Assembly: GCA_023228425.1 (NCBI GenBank) | Contig: JALOBE010000030.1 | Span: 1 to 12,749, forward strand | DNA from: Syntrophales bacterium | GTDB taxonomy: Bacteria; Desulfobacterota; Syntrophia; Syntrophales; UBA2210 | Direction: 5' to 3' | DNA length: 12,749 nucleotides | In this document: piece after piece, positions 6,791 through 12,749 of the stretch | How the letters are laid out: every line of letters starts with the position of its first letter | Position numbering within the stretch: position 1 is the stretch's first letter | Program-made: the position numbers and the translations under genes | The notes under the pieces: model-generated | Seen by the model: the letters and a program-made list of their open reading frames with translations, nothing else | What the model was told of the DNA's origin: nothing | Database searches by the model: none

Positions 6791-8494
6791 TCAGTCATCC
6801 TTTCTTCGGCAGAGCTGCATATCCGTCAGGGCCGCCCCGGGATTTACCATGGGGTACACACCCTCTTCGGCTTCAACGATAAAGTCCATGATCACCGGGC
6901 CCGGTGTTTCAATACCTTTGCGAAGTATTGCCTCCACCTCGGCGGGATTTGCCGTCCTCAGTCCGACAGCGCCGTAGGCCTCGGCAATTTTAACGAAATC
7001 AGGAATCTGGCCGCTTATGTTGGTGTGGGAGTAACGTTTTTCGTAAAACATCTCCTGCCACTGCCGTACCATGCCCAGGTACCCGTTATTGAGGATAACA
7101 ATTTTCACCGGCAGGTTGTAGTTTACGGCCGTGGCCAGTTCCTGGATATTCATCTGGATGCTCCCATCCCCGGCGATGTCCACCACCAGCCTGTCGGGAA
7201 AGGCCGCCTGGGCACCGATAGCCGCGGGGAACCCGTACCCCATGGTGCCGAGACCGCCCGAGGTAAGCAGAGTGTTGGGTTCGTCAAAGCGATAGAACTG
7301 TGCCGTCCACATCTGGTTCTGCCCCACTTCGGTAGCAATGATGGTGTTCCCCTTCGTCAGGCTGTTGAGCGTTTCAATGACCATCTGCGGTTTGATGGCC
7401 TCTCCCCGGCAATAGGAGAGGGGGCCTTCGGAGCGCCAGTCATCGATCCGCCCAAGCCAGTCCTTTCGGGCCTCACTGACACCCTGCAGGCCGTTGCTTC
7501 CCAGCATACCGTTCAACTGAGTCAGAGCCTGCCTGCAGTCGCTCACAATGGGCAGATGGGCGAGGATGTTCTTGTTTATAGACGCCGCGTCGATATCGAC
7601 CTGAATGATCTTCGCCTGGGGGGCGAAGGTTGAAACCTTGCCGGTCACCCGGTCGGAAAAACGGACTCCCAGAGCAACCAGAAGATCGGCATGGCTGACC
7701 GCCATATTGGCGTAGTAGGTTCCATGCATGCCGAGCATGCCAAGCCAGAGCGGATCACCGGCGGGGTAGGAACCAAGACCCATAAGGGTCGATGCCACGG
7801 GGATGTTCGTTTTTCGAACGAATTCGGCAAGTTCACGGGAACATCGACCCCGAATAATGCCCCCTCCGACAATGACGACAGGATGTTTCGCCTCTTTGAT
7901 CATTTCCACGGCCTGCTCGAGCTCGACCGCGTCAGGCAGGTAGACGGGCTTCTTCCTGGTGACGCCCGGATGAGGCATTTCCCGGTATTCCGTCTTAGCC
8001 TGAATAACATCCTTGGGCAGATCGATGAGGACGGGTCCGGGGCGGCCGGAGGAAGCGATAAAGAATGCTTCTCTGACGGTCCGTGCAAGGTCATCCACAT
8101 TCCGTACCAGGAAATTGTGTTTCGTGCAGGGCCTGGTGATACCCGTTATGTCGGCCTCCTGAAAAGCATCGGTGCCGATGAATGGAGTGGGAACCTGACC
8201 CGTCAAAACAACCATGGGTACGGAATCGAGAAAGGCGGTGGCGATTCCCGTCACGGTGTTGGTCGCTCCCGGCCCCGACGTTGCGATACACACGCCGGTT
8301 CTGCCTGTTGCCCGGGCATAGCCGTCGGCGGCGTGGGCAGCCCCCTGTTCATGGCGGACAAGGATATGGTGTATGGGAGACTGAAACAGTTGATCATAGA
8401 TGTCGAGAACCGATCCTCCAGGATACCCGAAGATGGTATCCACGCCTTCGTCCAGAAGAGATCGAATCAATATTTGCGCGCCGTTAAGCTCCAA
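6791..8494 (-). CDS. ilvB: Acetolactate synthase large (catalytic) subunit, TTG start
   Basis: This thiamine diphosphate enzyme condenses two pyruvates, or pyruvate and 2-oxobutyrate, to acetolactate/acetohydroxybutyrate: the first committed step of branched-chain amino acid synthesis. At 567 aa it has standard length. The N-terminal ThDP (Pyr) domain has GYPGG (23-27) and catalytic E49 in RHEQGAAHAADGYAR. The central domain is the FAD-type fold (about 190-340, HADLLVALGVRFSDRVTG). The C-terminal ThDP (PP) domain has GDGSIQMN (442-449) and NN at 469-470, the diphosphate/Mg motif. The first codon is TTG (8492-8494): AGGAGG lies exactly 7 bases upstream and the protein's MELNGAQIL start matches the family, while no ATG or GTG fits. 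It heads ilvBNCD and is preceded by a leader-peptide attenuator. The feature set fits the anabolic enzyme and not a catabolic AlsS. Confidence 0.96.
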   Translation of the reverse strand: MELNGAQILIRSLLDEGVDTIFGYPGGSVLDIYDQLFQSPIHHILVRHEQGAAHAADGYARATGRTGVCIATSGPGATNTVTGIATAFLDSVPMVVLTGQVPTPFIGTDAFQEADITGITRPCTKHNFLVRNVDDLARTVREAFFIASSGRPGPVLIDLPKDVIQAKTEYREMPHPGVTRKKPVYLPDAVELEQAVEMIKEAKHPVVIVGGGIIRGRCSRELAEFVRKTNIPVASTLMGLGSYPAGDPLWLGMLGMHGTYYANMAVSHADLLVALGVRFSDRVTGKVSTFAPQAKIIQVDIDAASINKNILAHLPIVSDCRQALTQLNGMLGSNGLQGVSEARKDWLGRIDDWRSEGPLSYCRGEAIKPQMVIETLNSLTKGNTIIATEVGQNQMWTAQFYRFDEPNTLLTSGGLGTMGYGFPAAIGAQAAFPDRLVVDIAGDGSIQMNIQELATAVNYNLPVKIVILNNGYLGMVRQWQEMFYEKRYSHTNISGQIPDFVKIAEAYGAVGLRTANPAEVEAILRKGIETPGPVIMDFIVEAEEGVYPMVNPGAALTDMQLCRRKDD

Positions 8495-8501
8495 AGGAAC
8501 A

Positions 8502-8507
8502 CCTCCT
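8502..8507 (-). promoter_or_regulatory. ilvB ribosome binding site, fixes a TTG start
   Basis: A perfect AGGAGG on the - strand is spaced 7 bases from TTG at 8494, in frame with the conserved ilvB N-terminus. It lies past the attenuator T-tract, so it is transcribed only when termination is bypassed. Confidence 0.8.
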
Positions 8508-8532
8508 CTTCGTTATAGACAGCTTGAAAATT

Positions 8533-8567
8533 AAAAAGACCGCTGCCGGAGAGCCGGTAGCGGTCTT
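8533..8567 (-). terminator. attenuator terminator of the ilv operon
   Basis: In the ilv direction AAGACCGCTACCGG and CCGGCAGCGGTCTT pair over 14 positions with a single C/A mismatch and a 4-base loop (CTCT), followed by TTTTTAATTTT. This is a strong intrinsic terminator located before ilvB, between the leader peptide stop and the ilvB ribosome binding site. Termination here would stop expression of the whole operon. The complementary + strand also has a G.T-tolerant stem followed by GTTTTTT, so it could act weakly in the other direction, but no + strand gene ends here. Confidence 0.85.
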
Positions 8568-8589
8568 GTTTTTTCTGTATGCCTGACGA

Positions 8590-8676
8590 TCAGACCATCC
8601 CACGGCTCCCTTTATGAAAGGAGATAATTACCCGAATTATTACAATACCCCCGGTAAGAGATGGGACGGCAGGCAC
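8590..8676 (-). CDS. ilv operon leader peptide (28 aa)
   Basis: This short reading frame starts at GTG (8674-8676) and ends at TGA (8590-8592). Residues 11-18 read IVIIRVII, seven Ile/Val codons in eight (ATT GTA ATA ATT CGG GTA ATT ATC, 8623-8646); a further Val precedes the stop. This is the hallmark of ribosome-mediated attenuation of branched-chain amino acid operons. When Ile-tRNA or Val-tRNA is scarce the ribosome stalls in the run, before the hairpin at 8606-8623 and about 55 bases ahead of the terminator. Only GGGGG, 8 bases upstream, resembles a ribosome binding site, and no in-frame ATG exists after the promoter, so the GTG start is the least certain part. Leu codons are nearly absent (one), which suits control by the products of ilvBNCD. 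It is too short and unusual to have been called by length. Confidence 0.75.
   Translation of the reverse strand: MPAVPSLTGGIVIIRVIISFHKGSRGMV
8606..8623 (-). promoter_or_regulatory. leader hairpin directly after the Ile/Val codons (pause/switch stem)
   Basis: CUCCUUU and AAAGGGAG pair with one bulged G around a CAU loop. It begins where the control codons end. It could be the 1:2 pause hairpin of an attenuator. A competing antiterminator is less clear: GGUCU (8592-8596) can pair with AGACC (8562-8566) of the terminator stem, extended only by wobble and gapped pairs. Confidence 0.5.
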
Positions 8677-8708
8677 CGTGAGAACCCCCGATATATCTTG
8701 ATCGATGT

Positions 8709-8737
8709 TCCATAGCAGGAGACGCACGGCCTGTCAA
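8709..8737 (-). promoter_or_regulatory. predicted sigma70 promoter of the ilvBNCD operon
   Basis: On the - strand a perfect TTGACA (8732-8737) is followed after exactly 17 bases by TATGGA (8709-8714). Transcription would start near 8702, giving a leader of about 25 bases before the leader-peptide start and about 205 bases before ilvB. The placement upstream of the leader peptide is what the attenuation model requires. Confidence 0.6.
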
Positions 8738-8778
8738 GACAAATATGATGGATAATCGTCACGGGGCATTGTTCATCC

Positions 8779-8807
8779 TTGCAACTTGGTGTCAAACGTG
8801 CTATGAG
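8779..8807 (+). promoter_or_regulatory. candidate promoter for the carboxyltransferase gene
   Basis: TTGCAA (8779-8784), a 17-base spacer and TATGAG (8802-8807) each match four of six consensus positions. It faces away from the ilv promoter, whose -35 ends 41 bases away. It would give an untranslated leader of about 210 bases; the rest of 8808-9006 shows no gene that I can support, only a small GGCG-TTT-CGCC hairpin. Confidence 0.4.
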
Positions 8808-9024
8808 GTTCCACCGCAATTCGGGCGTTTCGCCACGGGACGCCGGCACAGACATTCGGTGGACACAAGGTTCCGGGCAACACCGCCTCATCGGAAAATA
8901 TGGGGCTGTGCTATTTCATTTCACCACGAAGCCGCCCGGTGGAAACGAAACTCTAAAGCATCAGGGGACCACTCGGAACGGGCAGGAATGCTCAGCCCGA
9001 AACACAAAAGGAGACTCGCAGACT

Positions 9025-10593
9025 ATGGGCACGGAAGATCTCAAGGGAACAGCAGCAAAAATCAGGGCCTTTGAAGAAAAAAAAGAGGCCCTCATGAAGA
9101 TGGGCGGCGAAAAAATGATCGCCAAGCAACACGATCTGGGCAAGCTCACGGCCCGGGAACGGATCGACCGCCTTTTCGATCCGGGGACCTTTCAGGAGGT
9201 TCAGCTTTTCGTGAAGCACCGGTCACCGCTCTTCGGCCTGGACAGGAAAGAAATCAATGCCGACGGCGTCATTGTGGGATTTGGCAAAGTCAACGGGCGC
9301 ACCGTCTTTACGGCCGCCCAGGACTTCACCAGTGCCGGCGGAAGCCTCGGTGAAATGCATGCCAAAAAAATCTGGAAGGTCATGGACCTTGCCCTGGACG
9401 CGAGGAAGCCCTTCGTATCCATGAACGACTCCGGAGGCGCCCGCATCCAGGAGGGCGTCCCTGCCCTGGACGGTTATGGGGGTATCTTCTACCGCAACAC
9501 CATCGGCTCAGGATACATTCCCCAGATCACGGCGATCATGGGACCAACGGCGGGAGGCGCCGTGTATTCACCCGCCCTGACGGACTGGGTCTTCATGGTC
9601 AAAAAAACCAGCTATATGTATATCACCGGGCCCGATGTCATCAAGGCAGTCATCGGTGAAGAGGTCACTCACGATGAACTGGGCGGAGCTATCGCCCATG
9701 CGAGCAAAAGCGGCGTCTGCCATTTCGCCACAGAAAACGACGAGGATTGCATCGACAAGGTTAAAACCCTGCTGTCGTTCCTTCCCGACAGCTGCCACAG
9801 CGCCCTGCCGATACTTGACTGCACCGACAGCCCCGATCGTGAATGCCCGGAACTCGACGGCATCATTCCCGACAGGGCAACCCGCGGCTACGATATGAAA
9901 AAGGTGGTCACGGCTGTCGCCGACGACGGGGTCATTTTCGAACCCCATGAACTGTGGGCGAAAAACATGCTTGTCTGCTTCATCCGCATCATGGGACGGC
10001 CCGTGGGAGTCATCGCCAACAATCCGAAATTCGGTGCCGGCGTCCTTGACGTGGATGCTTCAGACAAGGCATCCCGGTTCATACGCTTCTGTGATGCCTT
10101 CAACATTCCACTGCTGACCTTTTCCGACGTTCCAGGCTACATGCCCGGAACCCAGCAGGAGTGGTCGGGGATCATCAGCCATGGAGCGAAACTGCTTCAT
10201 TCTTACTCCGAAGCAACCGTTCCGAAACTCACCGTGGTCACCCGAAAGGATTACGGCGGAGCCTATATCGGCATGTGCAGTAAATACCTTGGTGCCGACT
10301 ACGTTATGGCCTGGCCGTCTGCTGAAATCGCCGTCATGGGGGCCGAAGGCGCCTGCAATATCATCTACCGCCGCGAGATTTCCAGCGCCGATGACCCTGC
10401 CGCCAAGCGGACGGAGTTGGTTGCCTCTTACGAGCAACAGTTCAACAACCCCTACTTCGCGGCCAGCATGGGTATTATCGAGGAAATTATCCTTCCCCGG
10501 GATACCCGCAAGCGGGTAGTGACGCTTCTGGATGCTCTGCAGGGGAAAACCGTTACAAGCCTTCAGAGAAAACACAACAATATTCCACTGTAA
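9025..10593 (+). CDS. Acyl-CoA carboxyltransferase subunit (MmdA/12S/PccB family)
   Basis: It transfers or removes a carboxyl group between biotin and an acyl-CoA such as propionyl-/methylmalonyl-CoA; cytoplasmic. The protein has 522 aa, the usual length for the single-chain carboxyltransferase. The N-half crotonase fold has SGGAR (136-140) and the oxyanion-hole region GPTAGGAVYSPALTD (173-187). The C-half has DVPGYMPGTQQEWSGIISHG (368-387), GGAYIGM (411-417) and WPSAEIAVMGAEGA (430-443). The tail KHNNIPL matches family C-termini. I415 replaces the Asp found at this site in propionyl-CoA carboxylase beta, as in decarboxylase alpha and transcarboxylase 12S subunits, so methylmalonyl-CoA decarboxylase alpha or 12S-like is favoured over strict PccB. 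I chose ATG 9025 because AAAGGAG is 11 bases upstream; the frame is open from 8779 but that part has no family similarity. No biotin carboxylase, biotin carrier or membrane decarboxylase subunit is adjacent, so its partner is encoded elsewhere. Confidence 0.88.
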   Translation: MGTEDLKGTAAKIRAFEEKKEALMKMGGEKMIAKQHDLGKLTARERIDRLFDPGTFQEVQLFVKHRSPLFGLDRKEINADGVIVGFGKVNGRTVFTAAQDFTSAGGSLGEMHAKKIWKVMDLALDARKPFVSMNDSGGARIQEGVPALDGYGGIFYRNTIGSGYIPQITAIMGPTAGGAVYSPALTDWVFMVKKTSYMYITGPDVIKAVIGEEVTHDELGGAIAHASKSGVCHFATENDEDCIDKVKTLLSFLPDSCHSALPILDCTDSPDRECPELDGIIPDRATRGYDMKKVVTAVADDGVIFEPHELWAKNMLVCFIRIMGRPVGVIANNPKFGAGVLDVDASDKASRFIRFCDAFNIPLLTFSDVPGYMPGTQQEWSGIISHGAKLLHSYSEATVPKLTVVTRKDYGGAYIGMCSKYLGADYVMAWPSAEIAVMGAEGACNIIYRREISSADDPAAKRTELVASYEQQFNNPYFAASMGIIEEIILPRDTRKRVVTLLDALQGKTVTSLQRKHNNIPL

Positions 10594-10607
10594 AACAAAA
10601 TGAATGC

Positions 10608-10647
10608 AAAAAGAGGGGGCAGGACACCGTCCTGTCCCCCTTTTTTT
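10608..10647 (+). terminator. intrinsic terminator of the carboxyltransferase gene
   Basis: Arms AGGGGGCAGGAC (10614-10625) and GTCCTGTCCCCCT (10629-10641) pair with a single bulged base and a 3-base loop, then TTTTTTT. It starts about 20 bases after the stop codon. An A-run precedes the stem, so it could also work on the other strand. Confidence 0.9.
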
Positions 10648-11016
10648 GAGAGCTTGAAAACTTTCATTTAGGCGGCCATGGATGAATTCCTTTTCCGTGC
10701 TTCATCGTTGATTTTTCTAATCACTATGTTTTATTTTATTCCTTATGGACGATGATGACGGATGCATATCGTCACCGCTGAACCCCGATCCCGGAAGGCA
10801 CTTGGCAGTCGACCGCACTGACCTGCCGTGATGAGCTACATCTACCAGCGAAATATATTATGGTTTTTATTAATTCAATACCGGGTCCAAAGTCCTTGTC
10901 GTTGCCTGTTGAGTGTGTACTTTCTCCGAACCCAACAGACATGCCGGACCGGGCAATTCAGGGGAACATGATTTTCGGAAGCAGCCGATTATTTTCCGAC
11001 CAATCAGCACCCGGAT
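10648..11016. other. intergenic stretch without a recognisable gene
   Basis: These 369 bases lie between two converging genes. I see no reading frame with coding character, no RNA gene and no clear terminator for the DUF302 gene that ends at 11017. An open frame from 10913 on the + strand runs into the antisense of that gene and is not credible. AT-rich patches occur near 10710-10745 and 10850-10885. Confidence 0.6.
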
Positions 11017-11532
11017 TCAGCGGATCGCAGCAGAGATGATCCTGTCTATCTCCTCGTCAGACGCCGACATCACCTCGGACGCTTCGGGAGGCATGAGGTG
11101 TACGAAGGCATTCGTGTTCATTCGGGCAACGAACACCGATCCGTCTGATGTCTGGTAAATGCTCACACGACAGGGCATGAAGGCGGAAATGGGCCGATAC
11201 TCGTCTCTGCTCAATATGCGCGCGCTGTATTTACCGCTGCAGACATCCAGAATGACGACGGGGTGCAGTGTAAAGCCACGTTCGGACAGGACACCCGCCA
11301 TGTTGTTTGCATTCAGCACACTCCATCCCGCCTTGGCCACTTCTTCCTTGAACGTTCTGAGTGTTTCCGCAAACGACTTCTGGCTCTGTATAACCTGGAC
11401 CAGTTGTGGTTGATCAGTCGCCGTTTCCCTTGCCGCCGCATTACCGGGAATCATACCAATCCCTAAGAGCGAAACCGTGATGAAAATCGTCAGCAATGGA
11501 ATGATATGCCTGGATGTAAGAGTTTTTTTCAT
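11017..11532 (-). CDS. Exported DUF302 domain protein
   Basis: It is 171 aa with a Sec signal peptide (MKK, hydrophobic core about 10-28, likely cleavage at NAAA|RE near residue 34), so it is probably periplasmic. The rest is a DUF302 domain: LNANNMAGVLSERGF (73-87), then ILDVCSGKYSARIL (94-107), FMPCRVSIYQTSDG (118-131) and VFVARMN (133-139). The two conserved cysteines are C98 and C121. The function of the family is not established; the cysteines could bind a metal or form a disulfide. The ATG at 11532 has AGGAGG 6 bases upstream and begins the signal peptide, so the open frame to 11721, which runs through a repeat element, is not coding. It appears to be a single-gene unit. Its own promoter is not clear and may be altered by the MITE-like element 60 bases upstream. 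Confidence 0.82.
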   Translation of the reverse strand: MKKTLTSRHIIPLLTIFITVSLLGIGMIPGNAAARETATDQPQLVQVIQSQKSFAETLRTFKEEVAKAGWSVLNANNMAGVLSERGFTLHPVVILDVCSGKYSARILSRDEYRPISAFMPCRVSIYQTSDGSVFVARMNTNAFVHLMPPEASEVMSASDEEIDRIISAAIR

Positions 11533-11591
11533 AGTGAACCTCCTGCAATGTTTTTTCGAATAGAATCGTTTTTCAGTATACAGCGAGATAC

Positions 11592-11717
11592 TAATCTTGA
11601 TGGTCCCGTAAAAAGTCCAAATTTTCCAAAGGCAACTTTGTAACTCATTGGAAATATCGGGATCTATTTTCAAAATTCGCCATTTTTCGACTTTGTTGTA
11701 CGATACCGTCGAGATTA
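11592..11717. mobile_element. MITE-like element, 126 bp, imperfect terminal inverted repeats
   Basis: The left end TAATCTTGATGGTCCCGTA (11592-11610) and the reverse complement of the right end (11699-11717), TAATCTCGACGGTATCGTA, agree at 15 of 19 positions. The similarity continues inward with gaps (AAAAAGTC against CAACAAAGTC, then AATTTT-type matches). The interior is AT-rich and codes for nothing. Both ends begin with TA, which would fit TA-target insertion as in Tc1/mariner/IS630-derived MITEs, but no longer target duplication is clear. Divergence of the two ends suggests an old copy. Confidence 0.6.
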
Positions 11718-11739
11718 ACACGTCCCTGTTCAGCTTGGC

Positions 11740-11763
11740 AAGTTAATAAGTTAAGTACGTCCC
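11740..11763. repeat. single-arm copy of the REP-like repeat
   Basis: AAGTTAATAAGTTAAGTACG and the following bases match the right arm of the inverted repeat at 3496-3524 with one substitution (AAGG to AAGT). The opposite arm is absent here. The repeat contains the TAA (11751-11753) that ends the AOR-like gene, so the last codons and stop of that gene come from the repeat. Confidence 0.75.
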
Positions 11764-12749
11764 CTGATCATTTCCGCGAGGTCGGTGAGCTTTCCATCAA
11801 GGGCGGCCATGTGATCCGGACCTGCGGCCAGGAAGGACGGCAGGGCCCTGTCCAGTGCAGGGAACCGGACGGTAAGGATGGGACAGACGCCCAGGATGAG
11901 AGCACGGGCGGTTCTGGTTTTCCAGGCTGTGAGCGATTCGCTGTTGGATTCGCCGTTGTGGACGTAAAGAGGCGGGAGACCCGCGCCGAAGAAATCCCGG
12001 TCTTCCAGGGGGCCGAAGAAGTCATTCGCGCCGGCGGCTGTGTACTGTTCGTTGCCTTGGGACAGGGCTTCGATGTAAGCTTTCGCCTGCCCCGGAGTTC
12101 CCCCGACCGCAAGAACGTCCGCGACCGCCAAGGGATCGACGCGGGCCTCGCTACAGGACACCATGAGGGAAAAGGCGGCTGTTCCCGCGTGCTTGGCCAA
12201 AGCGGTGAATCCCACGTGGTCCGCGAGGAAGAAGCCTGCTCTGTCCTTTGCTCCCGTCATGGCCTCGGGCAGGGTTACATGGCTCATGCAGGGAACGGGG
12301 CAGCGGAAACAGGCAATGTTTCGCGAATCGTAGCCGGCCACCAGGCTTCGCACGGTATCCGGGGCGATGTGGGCAAGAATGGAGGCAAAGCCCCGCTCCC
12401 TCTTGGAAAGACCACTCTTCAGATCCGCGATGAGGGCGTTTGAACGGGCCAGATCTCTTGTACCGAAGGGAAGACCGCTGTGGGCGTTGATGAATATTCC
12501 CTGTAGATTCTTGCCGGCCATTGCGGCCGCAAGGCCCCGTTTGTCAAAGCTTCCTCCTCTGCTTATGGATACGGATGTACCCGACGCGGCTGCGGGCGCA
12601 GTGATGATCCAGGATTCGAAGGGTCCCAGGTTCCGGCGGGCTTGTTCGAGCATGTCCGAAAGACCGGGCTGCTCAACGGTTTTGGCCGGGTGCAGTGTCA
12701 GCTTGCCCTCGGTGACACAAAGCACAAGGGGCTGTGCTGCCCTGTTCGT
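11751..12749 (-). CDS. Aldehyde:ferredoxin oxidoreductase-like protein, partial and C-terminally shortened
   Basis: The reading frame is open to the right edge, so the N-terminus lies outside; 332 residues are visible. Tungsten enzymes of this family oxidise aldehydes to acids with ferredoxin. Signs of the family are RGGSFDKRGLAAAMAGKNLQ (12507-12554 region), the [4Fe-4S] motif CFRCPVPC (C-x2-C-x3-C, near 12288-12311) and a distant fourth cysteine in ILGVCPIL (near 11885). The segment between departs from well-studied members: I do not see the usual GLDTIS-type tungstopterin motif, so substrate and activity are open. The end reads LAEMIRGRT-stop, where relatives have an IGERI-type helix followed by roughly 60-100 more residues. 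The GRT and stop derive from the REP-like repeat, so the tail was probably lost by repeat insertion and the gene may be inactive. GTG at 12725 is in frame but is not needed as a start. Confidence 0.7.
   Translation of the reverse strand, partial: TNRAAQPLVLCVTEGKLTLHPAKTVEQPGLSDMLEQARRNLGPFESWIITAPAAASGTSVSISRGGSFDKRGLAAAMAGKNLQGIFINAHSGLPFGTRDLARSNALIADLKSGLSKRERGFASILAHIAPDTVRSLVAGYDSRNIACFRCPVPCMSHVTLPEAMTGAKDRAGFFLADHVGFTALAKHAGTAAFSLMVSCSEARVDPLAVADVLAVGGTPGQAKAYIEALSQGNEQYTAAGANDFFGPLEDRDFFGAGLPPLYVHNGESNSESLTAWKTRTARALILGVCPILTVRFPALDRALPSFLAAGPDHMAALDGKLTDLAEMIRGRT

Noticed and set aside
6422..7633. Long + strand open frame of 403 codons opposite ilvB and ilvN
   Set aside because: It lies antisense to two clearly recognisable enzymes, has no family resemblance and no ribosome binding site. 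Long antisense frames are expected over GC-rich conserved genes.
7691..8518. Long + strand open frame of 275 codons opposite ilvB
   Set aside because: Antisense shadow of ilvB with unrelated composition; it also runs into the attenuator region without a promoter.
8521..8737. T-box riboswitch as the control element of ilvBNCD
   Set aside because: I do not find a T-box motif or specifier-loop layout, whereas the Ile/Val codon run in a translatable frame explains the terminator well.
8640..8891. 83-codon - strand frame upstream of ilvB
   Set aside because: It overlaps the ilv promoter and leader in another frame, starts upstream of the promoter and resembles nothing. The Ile/Val-rich frame at 8590-8676 is the meaningful one.
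8779..9024. 82-codon N-terminal extension of the carboxyltransferase
   Set aside because: No similarity to the family, overlaps the likely promoter, and the ATG at 9025 has a proper ribosome binding site and gives the normal protein length.
1..12749. A new defence, mobile or biosynthetic system
   Set aside because: All sizeable genes belong to known metabolic or transport families in normal arrangements. The unusual signals are regulatory elements and small repeats.

Overview
The window reads as chromosomal DNA of a strictly anaerobic bacterium, most likely a deltaproteobacterium (Desulfobacterota/Syntrophobacterales-like). This is inferred from gene content, not from a marker gene: a tungstate/molybdate uptake operon of the Wtp type, an aldehyde:ferredoxin oxidoreductase-like gene, a decarboxylase/transcarboxylase-type carboxyltransferase, a DUF302 exported protein, and dispersed short palindromic repeats. 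Apart from the repeats and a transposase scar it is an ordinary housekeeping region. I found no new multi-gene system.

Layout. (1) 1-339, + strand: a decayed IS5-type transposase with a large internal deletion, cut by the left edge. (2) 402-3306, - strand: wtpA-wtpB-wtpC, encoding an exported binding protein, a membrane permease and an ATPase for tungstate/molybdate. A sigma70-like promoter, a perfect inverted repeat (operator candidate) and a leader hairpin lie before wtpA. (3) 3444-3524: a perfect 29-bp inverted repeat (REP-like) between the wtp and ilv operons. (4) 3534-8494, - strand: ilvB-ilvN-ilvC-ilvD, a compact operon for the three shared steps of valine and isoleucine synthesis. It is preceded at 8536-8737 by a promoter, a 28-codon leader peptide with an Ile/Val codon run, and an intrinsic terminator: a classical ribosome-mediated attenuator. 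(5) 9025-10593, + strand: a divergently transcribed acyl-CoA carboxyltransferase subunit with its own terminator. (6) 10648-11016: about 370 bases with no gene. (7) 11017-11532, - strand: an exported DUF302 protein whose upstream region contains a 126-bp MITE-like element. (8) 11740-11763: another copy of the REP-like sequence, which supplies the stop codon of (9) an aldehyde:ferredoxin oxidoreductase-like gene on the - strand that runs off the right edge.

How it fits together. IlvB+IlvN make acetolactate or acetohydroxybutyrate, IlvC isomerises and reduces it, and IlvD dehydrates the diol to the 2-keto acid. The leader peptide should match transcription to charged Ile/Val tRNA supply. IlvN has Asp at the ACT-domain position where most relatives have Gly and where E. 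coli IlvH changes to Asp reduce valine inhibition. Control may therefore lean on attenuation more than on allostery. The Wtp transporter would supply tungsten for enzymes such as the AOR-like protein at the right edge, although that gene appears to have lost its C-terminal tail to a repeat.
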